Below, piece after piece: positions 46,671 through 55,073 of a stretch of DNA of 64,000 nt; within the stretch, counting starts at the first letter, position 1; every line of letters begins with the position of its first letter. Source of the DNA: Salinimicrobium sp963739625 (GTDB lineage Bacteria; Bacteroidota; Bacteroidia; Flavobacteriales; Flavobacteriaceae); NCBI GenBank assembly GCA_963739625.1, contig CAVUAU010000011.1, positions 564,844 to 628,843 of the forward strand, written 5' to 3'. The notes below the pieces were generated by a model. It was not told the DNA's origin, searched no databases, and saw only the letters and a program-made list of their open reading frames with translations. The translations under genes and the position numbers were made by a program.

Positions 46671-47373
46671 AACTTGAGGTTAAGATAGAAGCAATGGCGT
46701 GTTCAAAATCGGGTTGGGCAGTTTTCTGCTTTAACTGGGAAATACTGCCTTTGAAATAGATCTCACCTTCCAGCAAAAACACGATCTCGTCTGAGATCTC
46801 TTCTACAAAGTTCATAATGTGAGATGTGATGAGAATTGTTTTTCCCTTTGCTTTTTCGGCCTTTAGCAGGTCTTTGAGGCGTAAGTGAGAAATTGGATCA
46901 AGTCCCGTGGTTGGCTCATCAAGAATAATTAAAGGGCTGTCAAACATGAAAGTGAGGACGAGGTTTACTTTTTGTTTTGTTCCCCCGGAAAGGTTTCCCA
47001 GCTTCTTATCAAGAAAAGGCTGCAATTTGAACAGGTTGATCAGTTCCAGGTCCTTATCTGTCCTGTGCGCCCTGAGATCTCTTATCATCTCCAGGAGTTC
47101 CTGGACCCTTAAATTCCCCGGGAAATTCGCGATCTGTGGCAGGTAGTCAATCTGGTTACGGTATTTCCAGTCACCTTTGATATTCTTGCCGTTGAGGACA
47201 ATTGTTCCCTTGTCGGGGATGACCATGCCCAAAATAGATTTGATCAAGGTGGTTTTACCGGACCCGTTGGGACCGAGAACGGCAAAAATTCCGCCGTCAC
47301 CAATCTCCAGGCTTACGCCTTTCAAAACCTCGTTTTTTCCAAATCTTTTATATAAATCAGAAATTTCTATCAT
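46663..47373 (-). CDS. nosF: Nitrous oxide reductase maturation ABC ATPase
   Basis: 236 residues with Walker A GPNGSGKTTLIKS, signature LSGGTKQKV, Walker B SPLIILDEPTTGLDP and H-loop ITSHIMNF. Overlaps nosD by 17 bp and nosY by 8 bp, indicating tight translational coupling. Provides ATP hydrolysis for NosY. Confidence 0.92.
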   Translation of the reverse strand: MIEISDLYKRFGKNEVLKGVSLEIGDGGIFAVLGPNGSGKTTLIKSILGMVIPDKGTIVLNGKNIKGDWKYRNQIDYLPQIANFPGNLRVQELLEMIRDLRAHRTDKDLELINLFKLQPFLDKKLGNLSGGTKQKVNLVLTFMFDSPLIILDEPTTGLDPISHLRLKDLLKAEKAKGKTILITSHIMNFVEEISDEIVFLLEGEIYFKGSISQLKQKTAQPDFEHAIASILTSSYA

Positions 47374-48610
47374 GAGCTACAGGTTTCATTTTTGGATGTT
47401 CATCTATGAGATTATCCGGAGTAAAGACCGGGGAGACCTTTTCTGAAAAATCGATGATGTCTATAAAAAGGCTTCTTAAAAGAATTATGGTTTCGGGCGT
47501 TCTGTTCACGATGTAAGAAAAAAGTTTTACAGGTCTGTACGGTACATCTCCAATTCCGTCCCGGTCGAGGTCATAGCCGGTATAATTGCTCCAGTAATTG
47601 TTTTCAAAATTATTGTCGTTGATATTGCTGTTATAGGAAACATCAAAAGAATTGTTCAAAAAATTGTTATTTTTGAAGCTGTTTTCATAGCAGGCACCTC
47701 GCACTTTGACCGCCCAGCCGTTACTTCTAAAATCATTTTCCTTATAATTGATCCTGTTGGAACCTTCAATATTGATCCCAATGGTGTTTTGATCAAAAAC
47801 ATTGTTGGTGATCTCTGCATCGTTGATCTCCTTCAGCAAAAGCCCAAAAGAGGCAGTTCCCCAGTTTTCCCGAAAGATGTTTCCCCGCATTTCAATGAAT
47901 TTTGAGAACATCACGGCTACCCCGGCACCATTATTCTCAAAAATATTGTCGTTATAAACATCATTGTTGGAGAACATAAAGTGCAGCCCGTAGCGCAGGT
48001 TATTGCGGCTCACATTGTTGTTAATATTGATCTTATCGCTAAACTCCAGGTAAATCCCGTCCCGTACATTTTCTACGGAATTCCCCGAGACTTCAATATT
48101 GTTGCAGTACCAGAGGTGAATGCCGTTGCCCGAGTTATACTCGTTTTCTGCATCTCCCGAAATGACATTATTGAGTACTTTTCCGTGGTTGGCTTTTTCA
48201 AGATATATTCCGAAGAAAAGCCGTTCCAGTTGCAGGTTTTGTAAAACAAAATCCCGTGATTTTACTACCCTTACGGCGGCAAAATCTGAAGTATAGCTAG
48301 TGCCGACATTGATGATCTTCAACCCGTCAATCGTGACGCTGTCTGCCTGAATGGTGATGATCTCACCCTTGTCCTGCCCGTCAATAACCGCTCCTTTTTC
48401 CCCAATAATGCTGAGGGGCTTGGTAATGGCTATGTTATACTCCTTCAAAATGCCTTTTTTGACCCTAATTGTGCCGTGCGGCTCAACTGCGGAAACAGCT
48501 TCTGAAAGTGACCTGTATTTACAACTGCTGCACACCTTTAGTTCTTGCGAAAACAGCAGGTTAACCGGAAGCAGTAGGAGTAAAAGGAAATATTTCAGGT
48601 TGCGCTTCAT
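47357..48610 (-). CDS. nosD: Nitrous oxide reductase maturation protein NosD
   Basis: 417 residues with signal peptide (ending LLFSQ), then a right-handed parallel beta-helix with many PbH1 repeats (NGIHLWYCNNIEVSGNSV, DGIYLEFSDKININNN and so on) and the CASH-domain start EPHGTIRVKKGILKEYN. Periplasmic partner of the NosFY transporter in CuZ-site maturation. Preceded by a 216-bp gap containing an FNR-like box. Confidence 0.93.
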   Translation of the reverse strand: MKRNLKYFLLLLLLPVNLLFSQELKVCSSCKYRSLSEAVSAVEPHGTIRVKKGILKEYNIAITKPLSIIGEKGAVIDGQDKGEIITIQADSVTIDGLKIINVGTSYTSDFAAVRVVKSRDFVLQNLQLERLFFGIYLEKANHGKVLNNVISGDAENEYNSGNGIHLWYCNNIEVSGNSVENVRDGIYLEFSDKININNNVSRNNLRYGLHFMFSNNDVYNDNIFENNGAGVAVMFSKFIEMRGNIFRENWGTASFGLLLKEINDAEITNNVFDQNTIGINIEGSNRINYKENDFRSNGWAVKVRGACYENSFKNNNFLNNSFDVSYNSNINDNNFENNYWSNYTGYDLDRDGIGDVPYRPVKLFSYIVNRTPETIILLRSLFIDIIDFSEKVSPVFTPDNLIDEHPKMKPVAHDRNF

Positions 48611-48816
48611 GGTTGGTTATAAAAGAAAATGTTTAAGGCCCGGGGAAAAATTAAGATCAATCTTCATTAATAGGAAGAAAAGCAGTTTTTTTCATCAGTA
48701 GCTAAAAAGCGGATTTTTGTTTCTTATTTAACTAAGACCTACTTGTCCTAATTACAGGCAAGATTAAAACTATTTTCCCTAATTTGATTGCTGGGAAAAC
48801 TGAAATACACTGAAAA

Positions 48817-48830
48817 CTGATCAAGATCAA
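48817..48830. promoter_or_regulatory. FNR/NNR-like box upstream of nosDFY
   Basis: CTGAT-CAAG-ATCAA: nine of ten positions match TTGAT-N4-ATCAA. It overlaps the final codons of nosL and lies ~207 bp before nosD. The 12-base core TGATCAAGATCA recurs upstream of the cytochrome gene. Confidence 0.6.
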
Positions 48831-49291
48831 TTTTTTGATCTTTCTTTGATCCCAACGGTATTTTCCAGGTCCTTTAGTTCCTCCCAGTCATAGAGTTTGC
48901 CGCCGTACTGTTGCAATTTTTCCACAGCAGCGGCTCTGTTTGAAAATGCAGAAATATTGGCTCCCATAGGGCTGCTAAGAGCTTCGCTTTGCAAATATGT
49001 TGCGGTGGTGGCATCAATAAGTTCCCCGGGCGAATTAAAATCGGCAGTAAGATAAAGAGCAACAGGATTTTCTGAATGCTCCCGGTCATAGTTGATCATA
49101 CATTCAACGGCATCGAATTTTGAAGCTTTTCCTTTTTTGGTCACTATTTCGGCGGCGTGTTGCCTGTCAACTATGGTCATGCTGCAGTAGTCGCAGCTGT
49201 CGCTGCCGTAATTGATAGGTTTTGGTCCTACCTCACAGGCAGCAAACAGCAATAGACTTACTATGAACATCATTATCTTTTTCATCTTCAA
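48827..49291 (-). CDS. nosL: Nitrous oxide reductase copper chaperone NosL
   Basis: 154 residues, lipoprotein (lipobox LFAAC, Cys19). The Cu(I)-binding region DSCDYCSMTIVD (C33, C36, M38) and the following FDAVECMINYDRE match NosL, which delivers copper to NosZ. Follows the membrane protein gene by 9 bp. Confidence 0.93.
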   Translation of the reverse strand: MKMKKIMMFIVSLLLFAACEVGPKPINYGSDSCDYCSMTIVDRQHAAEIVTKKGKASKFDAVECMINYDREHSENPVALYLTADFNSPGELIDATTATYLQSEALSSPMGANISAFSNRAAAVEKLQQYGGKLYDWEELKDLENTVGIKERSKN

Positions 49292-49300
49292 GAAATATTT

Positions 49301-49954
49301 TTAAGCATGGGCGTGCTTAGGCCCATGAAGTACATTGGTCTCGCGGACATTTTTGTTTTCTTTTTTACCCACAAAGAAAGCGACTACAGTGAGAGCCATT
49401 CCTGCAAACAACATGTAAGCTCCAATGTGCGGGTAAGAATCAACATCAAAATTGAGCAACTTCTGGTGCCCAAAGAGAGGTGGCTTATAAGCCATAGGTG
49501 TACCGTCTGGATTAGTGACTTTAATGATCGCGTGAGGATCCAGGTTGGTTCCATAGTCGATAAGCCATTGATTGAAATCATACATTCCCAAAACGCCCAG
49601 CACCGACATCAACAGGAACCAGCCTAAGAACCAGTTGGGGCTTATTTTTCCCAGGAATCCCAGAAGTCCAAGAATAACACCAAGGGCGGCCATGGCGCCT
49701 ACAACAAGAGGAAAAACCTGAAACTCCCACATTTCACTTGGGGTGGGTATTTTTTGCATTCCTATATAATGGTTTAGACCGTCGATGTTTTGGATATCGA
49801 ACTCTTTCACTCCTTCTATTCCGGTGATGTGGATGTTCATTCCAAGCGGATCAGGATATTGTGGAGCTCCCAGCATGATGTTCCACAAAGGGAACATAAA
49901 CAGGCCCAGCAGCAGTAGGGAGCCCAGGATCATTATTATTCCGGCTTTTTTCAT
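49301..49954 (-). CDS. Nos-cluster membrane protein (NosB-like position)
   Basis: 217 residues with four hydrophobic segments (start GIIMILGSLLLLGLFMFPLW) and a His-rich C-terminus (HGPKHAHA). Clade II nos clusters often encode a small multi-spanning protein next to nosZ (called NosB in Wolinella); the place between nosZ and nosL fits, though I cannot confirm homology. The histidine tail and the motif HQKLLNFDVDSYPHIGAY could bind copper or contact the cytochrome. Confidence 0.65.
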   Translation of the reverse strand: MKKAGIIMILGSLLLLGLFMFPLWNIMLGAPQYPDPLGMNIHITGIEGVKEFDIQNIDGLNHYIGMQKIPTPSEMWEFQVFPLVVGAMAALGVILGLLGFLGKISPNWFLGWFLLMSVLGVLGMYDFNQWLIDYGTNLDPHAIIKVTNPDGTPMAYKPPLFGHQKLLNFDVDSYPHIGAYMLFAGMALTVVAFFVGKKENKNVRETNVLHGPKHAHA

Positions 49955-50040
49955 GATAAATGGTTTTTATTAAATAAGGCGGGAGCCTTACCAACCCCCG
50001 CCTTTTAAATGAGGCTTTCGCCCCGCTAACTAACTAAACA

Positions 50041-51996
50041 TTATTCGCCAAGAGACCAGCTAAGCTCTGTATTTGAATTTTTAGGCGAAACCCTTACGTA
50101 ACCCTGCATCTCCTGGTGCAAAGCACTACAGAAGTCTGTACAATAGAAAGGCCATACGCCAACTTCTTTTGGTTCCCATACAAAGGTTTCGGTTTGTCCA
50201 GGCATGATGAGTAATTCAGAATTGTTTGCACCAATCATGGCTATTCCATGTGGCACATCATAATCCTGCTCATGGTTAGTTACATGGAAGTACACTTTAT
50301 CTCCAACTTTGACCCCTTCAATATTATCTGGAGTAAAGTGGCTGCGAATCATGGTCATGTAAATGTGCACCTCATTCCCGTTTCTTTCAACTCTTGCATC
50401 GCTGTTGTTTATGGTAGCATATTTGTGCTTGTTGTCTGCCAGTTTAAAGATCTTCTTGGATTTTGGAGCAACGAGGTCTGCAGGAATACCGGCCGCATAG
50501 TGAGGTTCACCAATGGTTGGGAAATCCAGCAAGAGGTCCATTTTTTCACCGGTGATGTCATACAGCTGTGCAGACTGGGTTACTTCAGGTCCTGTAGGTA
50601 AATACCTGTCTTTGGTGATCTTGTTCATAGCCAAAAGGTACTTTCCAAAAGGTTCTGCAGAGTTTCCACCGGGAATCATGAGGTGACCAACAGAATAATA
50701 GGTAGGCTTACGGTCAACCACTTCCCAGGTACCGAGTTTCCATTTTACAACTTCCGAAGAGATAAAGAAGGTGGTGTAAGCATTTCCTTTTCCGTCAAAT
50801 TCTGTGTGCAGTGGCCCAAGACCTGGCTGACTTACGGTTCCTGCAAGTACGTCTTCAAATTTCAGGATTGGAATTCCGTAGGCTTCGCCGTCGAATTTCT
50901 TGTTCTCGATGGCATCAAGCATTTTTGTGAACGAGTGAACTGTAAGGTCAGCAGAAAGTTTACCGTTACCCACAATGTATTCTCCTGAAGGATCCACATC
51001 ACAACCGTGTGGGGATTTTGGAGTAGGCAACAGGTAAATAGCACCCGGTACCTCTGAAGGATCCACTACGGTCACCTCTTTTTCCATTGTGTTGGTTGCA
51101 CTGTGAGTTTCGTCATTATAGAGGTTATGCGCATAATTGGCTGGCATTTTCTTACCGCCGCCGTTATTCACATACTCCTCGATCTTTTTCCAGTTAATGG
51201 CTGCAATAAAATCTTTGTCATTTTGAGAGGCATTAACTTCAAGAAGAGAGTTGGCTTCTTCTGTGTTATAAGTGGTGAAGAAGAACCAGCCATGAGATTT
51301 TCCTCGCCCGGGGTGGGAGAGGTCATAATCGAATCCCGGCATCAACACCTGGAATTTGATGTCCATGTTTCCTGTTTCCTGATCTACCGCAATAAAAGAC
51401 AGGGCACCTTTAAAATTACCTTTATAGTCTTTAATAGGCATGTCACGTTGTGGAATAGGCACAGAAAAACGGGTTCCGGCCACGACATACTCTGTGTTTT
51501 CGGTAACGAAAGAAGAGCTGTGGTTCCCGGCACTGTTTGGCACCTCGATGATCTCTGCAGTCTCGAAAGTAGTTAGATCAATACGGGCAATACGGGGAGT
51601 GTTGTTCCCGTTGATAAAGACCCACCGGCCATCGAGTTTCCCGTTGGTTTGTGAAATATCGGGGTGGTGAGCATCATCCCATGGAATAAAACCATGAGAG
51701 GTTTCCAACATGGGTTTGGTCTCTTCGTTGTAACCGTATGCTTTTTCGGGATCCTGTGAAAATACAGGGATCACCTTGAACAATCTTCCCGAAGGAAGGC
51801 CATAGACGGCGAGTTGTCCACTGAATCCACCGGATACAAAGGCGTAGAACTCGTCATGTTCCCCGGGGGCAACATAAACTTTCTCTGCAGCACTTGAAGC
51901 CAGGGCTCCTTCCTTGCCAGATTCTGTGGTATTGCAGCTGCTGAAGCCGGCTGATAAAACAACCAGAGCTATAAGACTTTTAAAAATTCGTTTCAT
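50041..51996 (-). CDS. nosZ: Nitrous oxide reductase, Sec-type (clade II)
   Basis: 651 residues; reduces N2O to N2 in the periplasm. The leader (KRIFKSLIALVVLSAG then FSSC) has no twin arginine and looks like a Sec or lipoprotein signal, typical of clade II. The seven-bladed propeller carries the CuZ histidines, with motifs such as DDAHHPDIS and SPHGCDVDPSGEYIVGNGK. The C-terminal cupredoxin has the CuA site in YCTDFCSALHQEMQGY (C619, C623, H627). Electrons probably come from the cytochrome lipoprotein encoded upstream. Confidence 0.97.
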   Translation of the reverse strand: MKRIFKSLIALVVLSAGFSSCNTTESGKEGALASSAAEKVYVAPGEHDEFYAFVSGGFSGQLAVYGLPSGRLFKVIPVFSQDPEKAYGYNEETKPMLETSHGFIPWDDAHHPDISQTNGKLDGRWVFINGNNTPRIARIDLTTFETAEIIEVPNSAGNHSSSFVTENTEYVVAGTRFSVPIPQRDMPIKDYKGNFKGALSFIAVDQETGNMDIKFQVLMPGFDYDLSHPGRGKSHGWFFFTTYNTEEANSLLEVNASQNDKDFIAAINWKKIEEYVNNGGGKKMPANYAHNLYNDETHSATNTMEKEVTVVDPSEVPGAIYLLPTPKSPHGCDVDPSGEYIVGNGKLSADLTVHSFTKMLDAIENKKFDGEAYGIPILKFEDVLAGTVSQPGLGPLHTEFDGKGNAYTTFFISSEVVKWKLGTWEVVDRKPTYYSVGHLMIPGGNSAEPFGKYLLAMNKITKDRYLPTGPEVTQSAQLYDITGEKMDLLLDFPTIGEPHYAAGIPADLVAPKSKKIFKLADNKHKYATINNSDARVERNGNEVHIYMTMIRSHFTPDNIEGVKVGDKVYFHVTNHEQDYDVPHGIAMIGANNSELLIMPGQTETFVWEPKEVGVWPFYCTDFCSALHQEMQGYVRVSPKNSNTELSWSLGE

Positions 51997-52020
51997 AAGT
52001 TTTGGTAATAGATAAATTAA

Positions 52021-52590
52021 TTAGTTTTTGGGTAAAATGACTTTATCCACAACGTGTACAATACCGTTGCCTGCGGGAATACTGGCGATTATTTTAGCAC
52101 CTCCAACATACACGTCGTCACCGTCAACAGTGACCTCTACATTTTCATTGCTGGCCTGTCCCAGCTTTTTGAATTTCTTGAGGAACTCTTTGTCATAGTT
52201 TCCCGGAGTAACGTGATGTTTAAGAATATAGGCCAACTTCGCCTTGTTTTCGGGCTTTAAAAGGTTTTCAACGGTACCTTCGGGAAGTTGAGCAAAAGCT
52301 TCATTGGTTGGTGCAAATACCATCAACGGTCCCGCGTTGACCAAAGAATTTTCCAGTCCTGCTGCCTGTACAGCAGCAACTAATGTGGTGTGGTCTTTGG
52401 ACTGCATGGCGATGTTCAGCACATTAGGCTGAGATTCATCGTCATCAATAAAGGCCTGTCCCTGCTTCTCTGAAGCCTGGGAAGAGGTGATCTCTTCTTC
52501 TGCAGCAACAGGAGTGTTTTTCTCTTCTTTACAACCAAGTAAAGAGAGAAAAAGGGAGACTGTAAAAACTAATTTTATAGGAGCCTTCAC
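52021..52590 (-). CDS. Fasciclin-domain lipoprotein
   Basis: 189 residues, lipobox LSLLGC (Cys20). One FAS1 domain: LVNAGPLMVFAPTNEAFAQLPEG, then YILKHHVTPGNY, and the C-terminal ASIPAGNGIVHVVDKVILP. FAS1 domains mediate adhesion or protein contacts. The gene lies 3 bp after the cytochrome and 24 bp before nosZ, so it is clearly part of this operon. A scaffold holding cytochrome and NosZ together is conceivable. Confidence 0.88.
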   Translation of the reverse strand: MKAPIKLVFTVSLFLSLLGCKEEKNTPVAAEEEITSSQASEKQGQAFIDDDESQPNVLNIAMQSKDHTTLVAAVQAAGLENSLVNAGPLMVFAPTNEAFAQLPEGTVENLLKPENKAKLAYILKHHVTPGNYDKEFLKKFKKLGQASNENVEVTVDGDDVYVGGAKIIASIPAGNGIVHVVDKVILPKN

Positions 52591-52593
52591 GAT

Positions 52594-53091
52594 TTACTGT
52601 TTTAATGTCCTGAAATATTCAAGTATAGCTCTTGCCTGTTCCTGGTCAAGACCCTGGTTGGCCATTGGAGAACCATTGTGAGCGATAAGCAGCTCTTTAG
52701 CGATAGGATCTTCTTTGATCATCACCTCAGGATTCAGGATCATGTTCATGATCCACTCGGGAGCTCTTCTTTCGGTAACTCCTGCGAGAGCGGGACCTAT
52801 GAACTTTTTGTCTGTTTTATGGCAGGCGGTACAGTTTTGCTGAAAAAGTTCCTGCCCGTGTTCGGCCATTTCCTGATTGATATCTTCATCGAGTTCCAGG
52901 TTTTTTACAGGACCAACGCCTTTGTCAGACATATCGACGGTTGGGGTGTTAGTTGCTGCGGGTTCTGCCTGGGTTTGTTCGGCAGGCGGTTCAGAAAGTT
53001 TAATTTGTTCTTTTTCCTCTTTTTTGTCATTGCCGCAGGCAATGGCGAAAGGGAGCAGGAGGAGTAAAAGAAGTTTAGATGTGATTTTCAT
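52594..53091 (-). CDS. Cytochrome c lipoprotein, likely NosZ electron donor
   Basis: 165 residues. Lipobox AIAC (Cys19), then an acidic Pro/Thr-rich linker (about 25-70), then a class I cytochrome c with haem motif CTACH (87-91) and probable axial methionine in NGSPMANQ (M143). First gene of the nosZ transcription unit, with operator-like palindromes upstream. Related cytochromes are found in clade II nos operons. Confidence 0.9.
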   Translation of the reverse strand: MKITSKLLLLLLLPFAIACGNDKKEEKEQIKLSEPPAEQTQAEPAATNTPTVDMSDKGVGPVKNLELDEDINQEMAEHGQELFQQNCTACHKTDKKFIGPALAGVTERRAPEWIMNMILNPEVMIKEDPIAKELLIAHNGSPMANQGLDQEQARAILEYFRTLKQ

Positions 53092-53113
53092 GATTAATAA
53101 TTTTTAATGGTGA

Positions 53114-53121
53114 CAAATTTA
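53114..53121 (-). promoter_or_regulatory. Candidate -7 element (TAAATTTG) of the cytochrome-nosZ operon
   Basis: On the minus strand TAAATTTG matches TAnnTTTG and lies 22 bp before the cytochrome ATG. The 53142-53167 palindrome is centred about 47 bp upstream of the expected start site. Confidence 0.5.
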
Positions 53122-53141
53122 TAAGTTTGATAATTTAAAAC

Positions 53142-53167
53142 ATAAAAAGATCTTAAAATCTTTTTAT
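53142..53167. promoter_or_regulatory. 26-bp AT-rich perfect palindrome, candidate NsrR/Rrf2 operator
   Basis: Arms ATAAAAAGAT and ATCTTTTTAT around CTTAAA. The AAGAT...ATCTT ends resemble known NsrR sites, and the adjacent divergent gene encodes an NsrR-like Rrf2 protein. Confidence 0.55.
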
Positions 53168-53221
53168 GGCTATCTGGTTGTATTTAAGACACAAATATCT
53201 CAATAAGGAATGCTATAAAAC

Positions 53222-53235
53222 ATGATCAAGATCAG
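53222..53235. promoter_or_regulatory. FNR/NNR-like box in the nos-rrf2 divergent region
   Basis: ATGAT-CAAG-ATCAG carries the same 12-base core TGATCAAGATCA as the site before nosD; eight of ten consensus positions match. It lies ~130 bp from the cytochrome start and ~73 bp from the rrf2 start. Confidence 0.55.
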
Positions 53236-53307
53236 TTTATACAGCCTTGCAATAATTTCCCTACAGAAAAGAATAAACAACTAGTTTTGTAATATAAATT
53301 TGATGAC

Positions 53308-53739
53308 ATGCTTTCCAGTTCAAGTAAATATGCTGTTAACGCAGTACTTTATCTCGCTGTACATACAGATGAAGACAATAAGTTGCGCGCGATAGAGGTG
53401 GCCGAGGCTATAAAAGTGCCGCCGCCTTTCCTCGCAAAACTGCTTCAAACCCTTTCCCGGGAAAATATTGTTTCCTCCACAAAGGGTCCCCGCGGCGGCT
53501 TCTATATTACAGAAGAAGCACAAACCCGTTACCTGGTAGAAGTAGTAAAAGCTATTGACGGGGTAGATAAGCTGGAGGAATGTGTGCTGGGGCTAAAAAA
53601 ATGCAGTTCAGAAAAACCCTGTCCCGTGCATTTCGCAGTACAGCCTCTAAAAAACCGATTTTTGAGAGAGCTTGAGGAAAACACGATCTCAGATTTTGCC
53701 GAAAAAGTAAAAAACGGGGAGACCTACCTTTTTTTGTAG
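53308..53739 (+). CDS. Rrf2-family regulator with Fe-S cysteines (NsrR-like)
   Basis: 143 residues: N-terminal winged helix (SSKYAVNAVLYLAVHTDED, VPPPFLAKLLQTLSR, STKGPRGGFYI) and three cysteines C92, C99 and C105 (C-x6-C-x5-C) placed as in IscR/NsrR. Such proteins bind a [4Fe-4S] or [2Fe-2S] cluster and sense NO or iron-sulphur status. Divergent from the cytochrome-nosZ operon across a 216-bp region with two palindromes, so NO-responsive control of nos is likely. A TAAATTTG at 53295-53302 sits just 5 bp before the start and might give a nearly leaderless message. Confidence 0.88.
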   Translation: MLSSSSKYAVNAVLYLAVHTDEDNKLRAIEVAEAIKVPPPFLAKLLQTLSRENIVSSTKGPRGGFYITEEAQTRYLVEVVKAIDGVDKLEECVLGLKKCSSEKPCPVHFAVQPLKNRFLRELEENTISDFAEKVKNGETYLFL

Positions 53740-53752
53740 TTCTCCCCGTTTT
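53711..53752. terminator. Bidirectional terminator between rrf2 and ackA
   Basis: Outer 12-base arms AAAACGGGGAGA and TCTCCCCGTTTT with an inner CTAC/GTAG pairing around a T-rich loop. It overlaps the last codons of rrf2. Confidence 0.75.
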
Positions 53753-53776
53753 CAAGAGGTCTCAAAAATGCCTTTT

Positions 53777-54964
53777 TTAGGAGAGCATTGCCAAACTTTG
53801 TTTAGCGATCTCCAGTTCTTCATTGGTTGGAATTACAAAGATCTTCACTTTTGAATCTTTTTTATTGATCTCCCGGTCTTCTCTAGAGCGGGTGCTATTG
53901 CTCTCCTCATCGAGTTCCAATCCCAGGTAATCCATATTTGTACATACCATTCTTCTAATCACATCACTGTTTTCTCCAATTCCTGCAGTAAAGACCACGG
54001 CATCAAGACCGTTCATTGCAGCCGCATAGGCTCCAATATACTTCTTAATGCGATAGGTGTTCATCTCAAGCGCGAGTTGGCATTCCCTGTTACCTTTTTC
54101 GGCTTGTGCCTCAATATCGCGCAGGTCGCTATAACCGGTAAGACCAAGCATTCCGCTTTTATGATGCAGCAGGTCGCTCACTTCTTTAGCGTATAACCCA
54201 GATGCTCGATCATGTAAAAGATCACCGACTGGTCAATATCACCACTGCGGGTACCCATGATCAAGCCGTTCACCGGACCAAACCCAAGGGTATGATCAAT
54301 ACTTTTTCCATTTTGCACGGCAGTCATGCTGCAGCCGTTTCCAAGATGTACCGTAACCAGTTTCGTGTTCTGTTTTCCCAGCAGTTCATTTGCCTTTTCT
54401 GAAACATATTTATGGCTGGTACCATGGAACCCGTAAACCTGGATCTTTCTCTTTTTCGTAAAGCTCATGCGGGATGGCATAGTGGTTTGCCCTCCCCGGA
54501 ATGGTTTGGTGGAAAGCAGTGTCAAAAACAGCAATTTGCTTCGCGTTTGGAAAGATCTCTTCGGCCACCTCGATCCCTTTGAGGTTTGGTGGATTGTGAA
54601 GCGGTGCCAGCGAAAAAAGCTCTTTTATCTTCTCTTTCACCTTTTCGTTGATCACGATGGTGTTGGAGAAACTGGCCCCACCATGAACAACCCGGTGTCC
54701 AACTGCCGCAATTTCTTCGGAATTTTTGATCACGCCGTATTTGGGGTGCATCAGGTGTTTTGTAACTTCTTTCAGGGCTACGGAATGATCTTTTACCGGC
54801 ATTTCTTCGGAAGTAGTAAAACCTGCCGACTTATAATGAACTTTTCCTGAATCCTGCCCGATGCGTTCGACCAATCCTGAAGCCAGGACTTCTTCCGAAG
54901 GCATTTTGATCAATTGAAATTTTAAAGAAGAACTCCCGGAATTTATTACTAATATGTTTTTCAT
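53777..54964 (-). CDS. ackA: Acetate kinase, two frameshifts
   Basis: 395 residues when repaired. Converts acetyl phosphate and ADP to acetate and ATP. Start ATG 54964 gives MKNILVINSGSSSLKFQL; other motifs are VGHRVVHGGASFSNT, FDTAFHQTIP, VYGFHGTSHKYV, VTVHLGNGCSM, GTRSGDIDQSV and VFTAGIGENSDVIRRM. An extra base in TTT at 54446-54448 breaks ELYEKEK-IQVYGF, and a missing base near 54182-54187 breaks YTLK-EVSDLLHHKSG. The two shifts cancel. Downstream partner of pta (109 bp gap). Confidence 0.92.
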
Positions 54965-55073
54965 TTTTGTAGACTTTAGATCTGAGATCTTAGACATAAG
55001 ATTTTACGCTTCTGAAACCCTGATCTTTACACTTTATATTTTAAACCTTGAACCTTAAACTTTGAACTTTGAA

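Noticed and set aside
48655..48672. Second FNR-like site in the nosD leader (AAGATCAATCTTCATT)
   Set aside because: Only one half-site fits and the spacing is wrong.
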